This document shows, one piece after another, positions 41,187-43,440 of a stretch of DNA of 43,440 bases; within the stretch, counting starts at the first letter, position 1; every line of letters begins with the position of its first letter. Origin of the DNA: Clostridia bacterium (GTDB lineage Bacteria > Bacillota > Clostridia > Christensenellales > Aristaeellaceae); contig JAFSCW010000027.1 of NCBI GenBank assembly GCA_017436605.1, forward strand, positions 1 to 43,440, written 5' to 3'. The translations under genes were made by a program, and so were the position numbers. The notes beneath the pieces are model-generated. The model saw only the letters and a program-made list of their open reading frames with translations. It did no database searches and was not told where the DNA came from.

Positions 41187-41757
41187 GGCTTTTGCTCCTT
41201 CCCGCAAAGAATCTGCACAGGGTAATTCCTGTCAGCATGGATACCGCTGTGACAATCAGCGTCGGAAGCACGATATCCGCAGCGCGATCCGACCCGGCCG
41301 CCGCGCGCAGGGCGATCGCCGTGGAGGGCAGAAGCTGCACGCTGCACATGTTCATGACCAGAAACAGCTCCATCGCATCGCCCGGTCTTCCGTCGTCCGT
41401 CTTTCTCAAAGCCTTCATCGCGGCCAGGCCCGCGGGCGTCGCCGCCCCGCCCATGCCCAGCATATCCGCCGAAAGGTTCATGCAGATCTCCGGAAGCGCC
41501 GCCTCCTCGCCGGGCTGAAACGGAAAGAGCCTGCGCATCGGCCGCTCCAGCGCGCGCGAGAGCGCCTCTGCCGCGCCGCTTTCCCGCAGGATCTGCATCA
41601 GCCCGCCAAAGAACGCATACGCGCCCGCCATCGACATGCAGAAGGACACGGCCTCCCCGCCGCCGGAAAAGAGCGCCGCCTGCGCCCCGGCAAAATCCCC
41701 GTTCACAGCAGCCGCTGCCATACCGGCCAGCAGCATCGCACAAAACACCCTGTTCAT
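41179..41757 (-). CDS. spmA: Spore maturation protein A
   Basis: This 192-residue membrane protein is the usual partner of SpmB. It shows LMQILRESGAAEALSRALERPMRRLFP, CMNLSADMLGMGGAATPAGLAAM and LVMNMCSVQLLPSTAIALR, typical of SpmA. The ATG at 41757 has only a weak GGTGATGGG upstream. Together with spmB it supports the view that the organism forms endospores. The N-terminus looks like a membrane anchor or uncleaved signal. Confidence 0.93.
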   Translation of the reverse strand: MNRVFCAMLLAGMAAAAVNGDFAGAQAALFSGGGEAVSFCMSMAGAYAFFGGLMQILRESGAAEALSRALERPMRRLFPFQPGEEAALPEICMNLSADMLGMGGAATPAGLAAMKALRKTDDGRPGDAMELFLVMNMCSVQLLPSTAIALRAAAGSDRAADIVLPTLIVTAVSMLTGITLCRFFAGRSKSRG

Positions 41758-41791
41758 CCCATCACCCGGGCAAGCCTATGTAATCCGGCGC

Positions 41792-41822
41792 AAAAAAAGA
41801 AGACGGCCCAAGGGCCGCCTTC
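41792..41822 (-). terminator. Terminator after the anti-sigma gene
   Basis: GAAGACGGCCC pairs with GGGCCGCCTTC (41799-41822, one mismatch) and is followed by TTTTTTT on the minus strand. Confidence 0.88.
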
Positions 41823-41835
41823 CCAGCGCATCCGC

Positions 41836-42750
41836 TCATCCGTTTCCGGCGAGCGCAGAGTCATACTTCATTTCTTCCACGACGCCGCTTTCAGCATTGA
41901 TTCTGGCCCAGTACAGGCCGTCGCCGTCCGCGTGCACGACATCCTCATCCTGATGCAGCCAGAACCAGACCTCGCAGATCGTCTTTCCATCCCGGATCGC
42001 ATAGGTATATCCCGCATAATCCTTTTCGTAGATCATCTGTGCAAGCTGTTCCTGCGTCAGCCCGTATTCCAGCGCAAAGGCCTTTTTGGCGATCGCAATC
42101 GCCTCTTCCTCGCTGACGCTGATGCGCGCCCGATCGATCTGCACATCATCAAGCTTGACGACAGTCGCATCGCCGCCCTTGGTGATGGAGATGGTCATGT
42201 CCTCGCCGTCCATCTGCGCGCGAATCTCCTGCGCTTTGCGATAGCCGCGGGAAATCCCGTTTTCCTTCCTGGCCATCTCCAGCAGAATTTCGATCTGCTT
42301 CGCGCCCCAGGCGTACGCGTCCAGCTCGCCCTCGGTGGACTGTCCGTCCTTCGACCAGGAAACCACCGCGTCTCCGTCCCTGATCACCACGGTATACTCG
42401 CCCAGCACATGGTGCATGCCGTCCATGCCGCTGAAGACGACGGTCGTCACGCCGTTTTCCTCGCTCACCTCTTCGGCAAAATAGGTCTGCATCTCCTCGG
42501 TGATGCCGTATTCCTCCGCCAGCGCCCTGTGCGCAAGACGCACCGCGTCGTATTCATTGGAAAAGAGCAGGCCCGCCGCGCCGGCAGCAGCCGCAGTCAC
42601 CAGCATCGCCGCGCATATCGCCAGCGCTGCAGCCCGGCGCATGCGCATGCGGCGCAGTGGCTTTTCTTCCAGCGCGTTCAAAACGTTTTTCACCCGCATA
42701 TCGAATCCCTCCTTCGGCTGATATACCTTCACGAGGTCTTCCCGCTTCAT
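41836..42750 (-). CDS. Probable membrane anti-sigma factor with PepSY-like outer domain
   Basis: This 304-residue protein has an N-terminal cytoplasmic part of about 37 residues (MKREDLVKVYQPKEGFDMRV...), a membrane segment (about 38-64) and an outer region of about 240 residues with PepSY-like phrases (EEAIAIAKKAFALEYGLTQEQLAQM, DGLYWARINAESGVVEEMKY). It starts in the stop codon of the ECF sigma gene, the classic sigma/anti-sigma arrangement, and the short N-terminal part is a plausible sigma-binding region. No zinc-binding HxxxCxxC motif is present, so it is not a ZAS-type anti-sigma. The sensed signal is unknown. Confidence 0.8.
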   Translation of the reverse strand: MKREDLVKVYQPKEGFDMRVKNVLNALEEKPLRRMRMRRAAALAICAAMLVTAAAAGAAGLLFSNEYDAVRLAHRALAEEYGITEEMQTYFAEEVSEENGVTTVVFSGMDGMHHVLGEYTVVIRDGDAVVSWSKDGQSTEGELDAYAWGAKQIEILLEMARKENGISRGYRKAQEIRAQMDGEDMTISITKGGDATVVKLDDVQIDRARISVSEEEAIAIAKKAFALEYGLTQEQLAQMIYEKDYAGYTYAIRDGKTICEVWFWLHQDEDVVHADGDGLYWARINAESGVVEEMKYDSALAGNG

Positions 42751-43220
42751 ACGTCCATCTCCTCTCCGATCATTTCTTTGAGCCTTTGCCGCGCCCGGGA
42801 AAGCCCCGCGCAGACCGCGCCCTTCGTCGTGCTCATGATCCGCGCCGTTTCGCGCACGTCATAGCCCTCCATATAATGGAGCACAATCATCGTCCTGTGC
42901 CGCCGGGGCAGCTGCTCGAGCGCCTCCCGCAGGGCGACGACGCGCCCGTCCTCATCCTGCGCCGCCTCCGGCAGCTGCTCCACGGGGACGCTGCGTTTCT
43001 GCTTCCGCTGGATATTCACACATTCCCTGATCAGGATCCGCGTGATCCATGTGCGAAAGAGCGTCTCATCGCGCAGCGTATGCCGCTTTTCCCACGCCCT
43101 GGTGATCGCCTCCGACACGGCGTCCAGCCGGTCGCTCTCGCCCTGCAGATAGCTCGCCGCCACGCGGTACAGGCTGCCCTGCAGGTCCGTTACCCGCCGG
43201 GCGAATTGTTCCTTATCCAC
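42747..43220 (-). CDS. ECF sigma factor
   Basis: This 157-residue sigma factor has region 2 with YRVAASYLQGESDRLDAVSEAITRAWEKRHTLRDETLFRTWITRILIREC and region 4 with REALEQLPRRHRTMIVLHYMEGYDVRETARIMSTTKGAVCAGLSRARQRL. Regions 1 and 3 are missing, as in extracytoplasmic-function sigma factors, so it should direct RNA polymerase to a special promoter class when released. The start is GTG at 43220, after AAGGAGG by 6 bases. Its stop overlaps the next gene by 4 bases. Its own target promoters were not identified in this window. Confidence 0.93.
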   Translation of the reverse strand: MDKEQFARRVTDLQGSLYRVAASYLQGESDRLDAVSEAITRAWEKRHTLRDETLFRTWITRILIRECVNIQRKQKRSVPVEQLPEAAQDEDGRVVALREALEQLPRRHRTMIVLHYMEGYDVRETARIMSTTKGAVCAGLSRARQRLKEMIGEEMDV

Positions 43221-43309
43221 GGGTTTCCTCCTTGTGTTGTGTCGTTGCTCAAGCGCTTTTGCGATCATTAGACGGACAAAGGGAGCCAAAGATTCGCACA
43301 AAGTCGCTC

Positions 43310-43437
43310 CCACCCGTAAAACGGGTGGCTCGCTCAGGGGGTATAACCCCCTAACACTAAGCCAGCGCCTAAAGACGCTGGCTTTCGCTTCGCTCCAGCC
43401 ACTTTGCTCTTGTCTCTTTAGCCGCCCTTAAAAGGGC
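43310..43437 (+). ncRNA. Four consecutive hairpins at the right edge (structured RNA or mobile-element end)
   Basis: Stems: CCACCCGT/ACGGGTGG (43310-43328, loop AAA); AGGGGGT/ACCCCCT (43336-43352, loop ATA); AAGCCAGCG/CGCTGGCTT (43359-43384); GCCCTT/AAGGGC (43424-43437, loop AA). No open reading frame explains them. Such A-looped hairpins recall the terminal palindromes and guide RNAs of IS200/IS605-type elements in gut Clostridia, but no transposase or TnpB gene is in the window. The strand is uncertain, and the element may continue to the right. Confidence 0.55.
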
Positions 43438-43440
43438 TTC

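Noticed and set aside
43310..43440. Firm call of an IS200/IS605 element
   Set aside because: The hairpins fit, but no transposase or TnpB coding region is visible in the window, so only a structured-RNA or element-end call is supported.

Overview
The window reads as a chromosomal segment of a GC-rich, endospore-forming member of the Clostridia, probably a gut commensal. This is inferred from AGGAGG-type ribosome sites, consensus sigma-A promoters in a GC-rich genome, spore-maturation genes spmA and spmB, a large PurL with a fused glutaminase, an LPxTG surface protein, and a set of galactosidases. An order such as Christensenellales would fit but cannot be fixed from this sequence. Gene density is high. 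No gene-free gap exceeds 300 bases, and I saw no tRNA, rRNA, CRISPR array or intact insertion sequence.

Layout. (1) Bases 1-6156, minus strand: a three-gene operon of a coiled-coil protein, a type I signal peptidase and a giant surface protein of at least 1674 residues. The surface protein carries proline/threonine repeats, a CHAP hydrolase domain, a VWA domain, a SpaA-like domain and an LPNTG sorting motif, and it runs off the left edge. (2) 6353-16750: a galactoside block with a MATE exporter, a GH42 beta-galactosidase, a GH2 glycosidase and a GH36 alpha-galactosidase, interrupted by azlC-azlD-HAD phosphatase. The GH2 and GH36 promoters share an unusual spacer sequence. (3) 16758-19181: a methyltransferase-like protein and an M18 aminopeptidase. 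(4) 19193-21915: a PepSY protein and an OmpR-type two-component system, linked by direct repeats with an 11-bp period in both promoters. (5) 22044-24954: two secreted proteins of unknown function. (6) 25033-27958: ylxM-ffh-rpsP-khpA-rimM, the protein-targeting and ribosome operon, without trmD and rplS after rimM. (7) 28108-30449: EamA transporter, GNAT acetyltransferase and an RluA-type pseudouridine synthase. (8) 30467-34219: purL. (9) 34462-37993: envelope-related membrane genes (TraX-like, acyltransferase 3, uppP) and a DUF2461 gene. (10) 38142-41757: a large CARDB-like membrane protein, then spmA-spmB. (11) 41836-43220: an ECF sigma factor and its probable membrane anti-sigma factor. (12) 43310-43437: four consecutive hairpins at the right edge, probably a non-coding RNA or the end of a mobile element.

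Functionally, the galactosidases have no secretion signals and so should act inside the cell on imported galactosides, although no sugar importer lies in the window. The left operon looks like a surface-display unit with its own signal peptidase. The two regulator pairs (PepSY with two-component system, and ECF sigma with anti-sigma) look like envelope-sensing circuits. The strongest candidates for new biology are the surface-display operon, the two shared-promoter motifs and the right-edge hairpin array.
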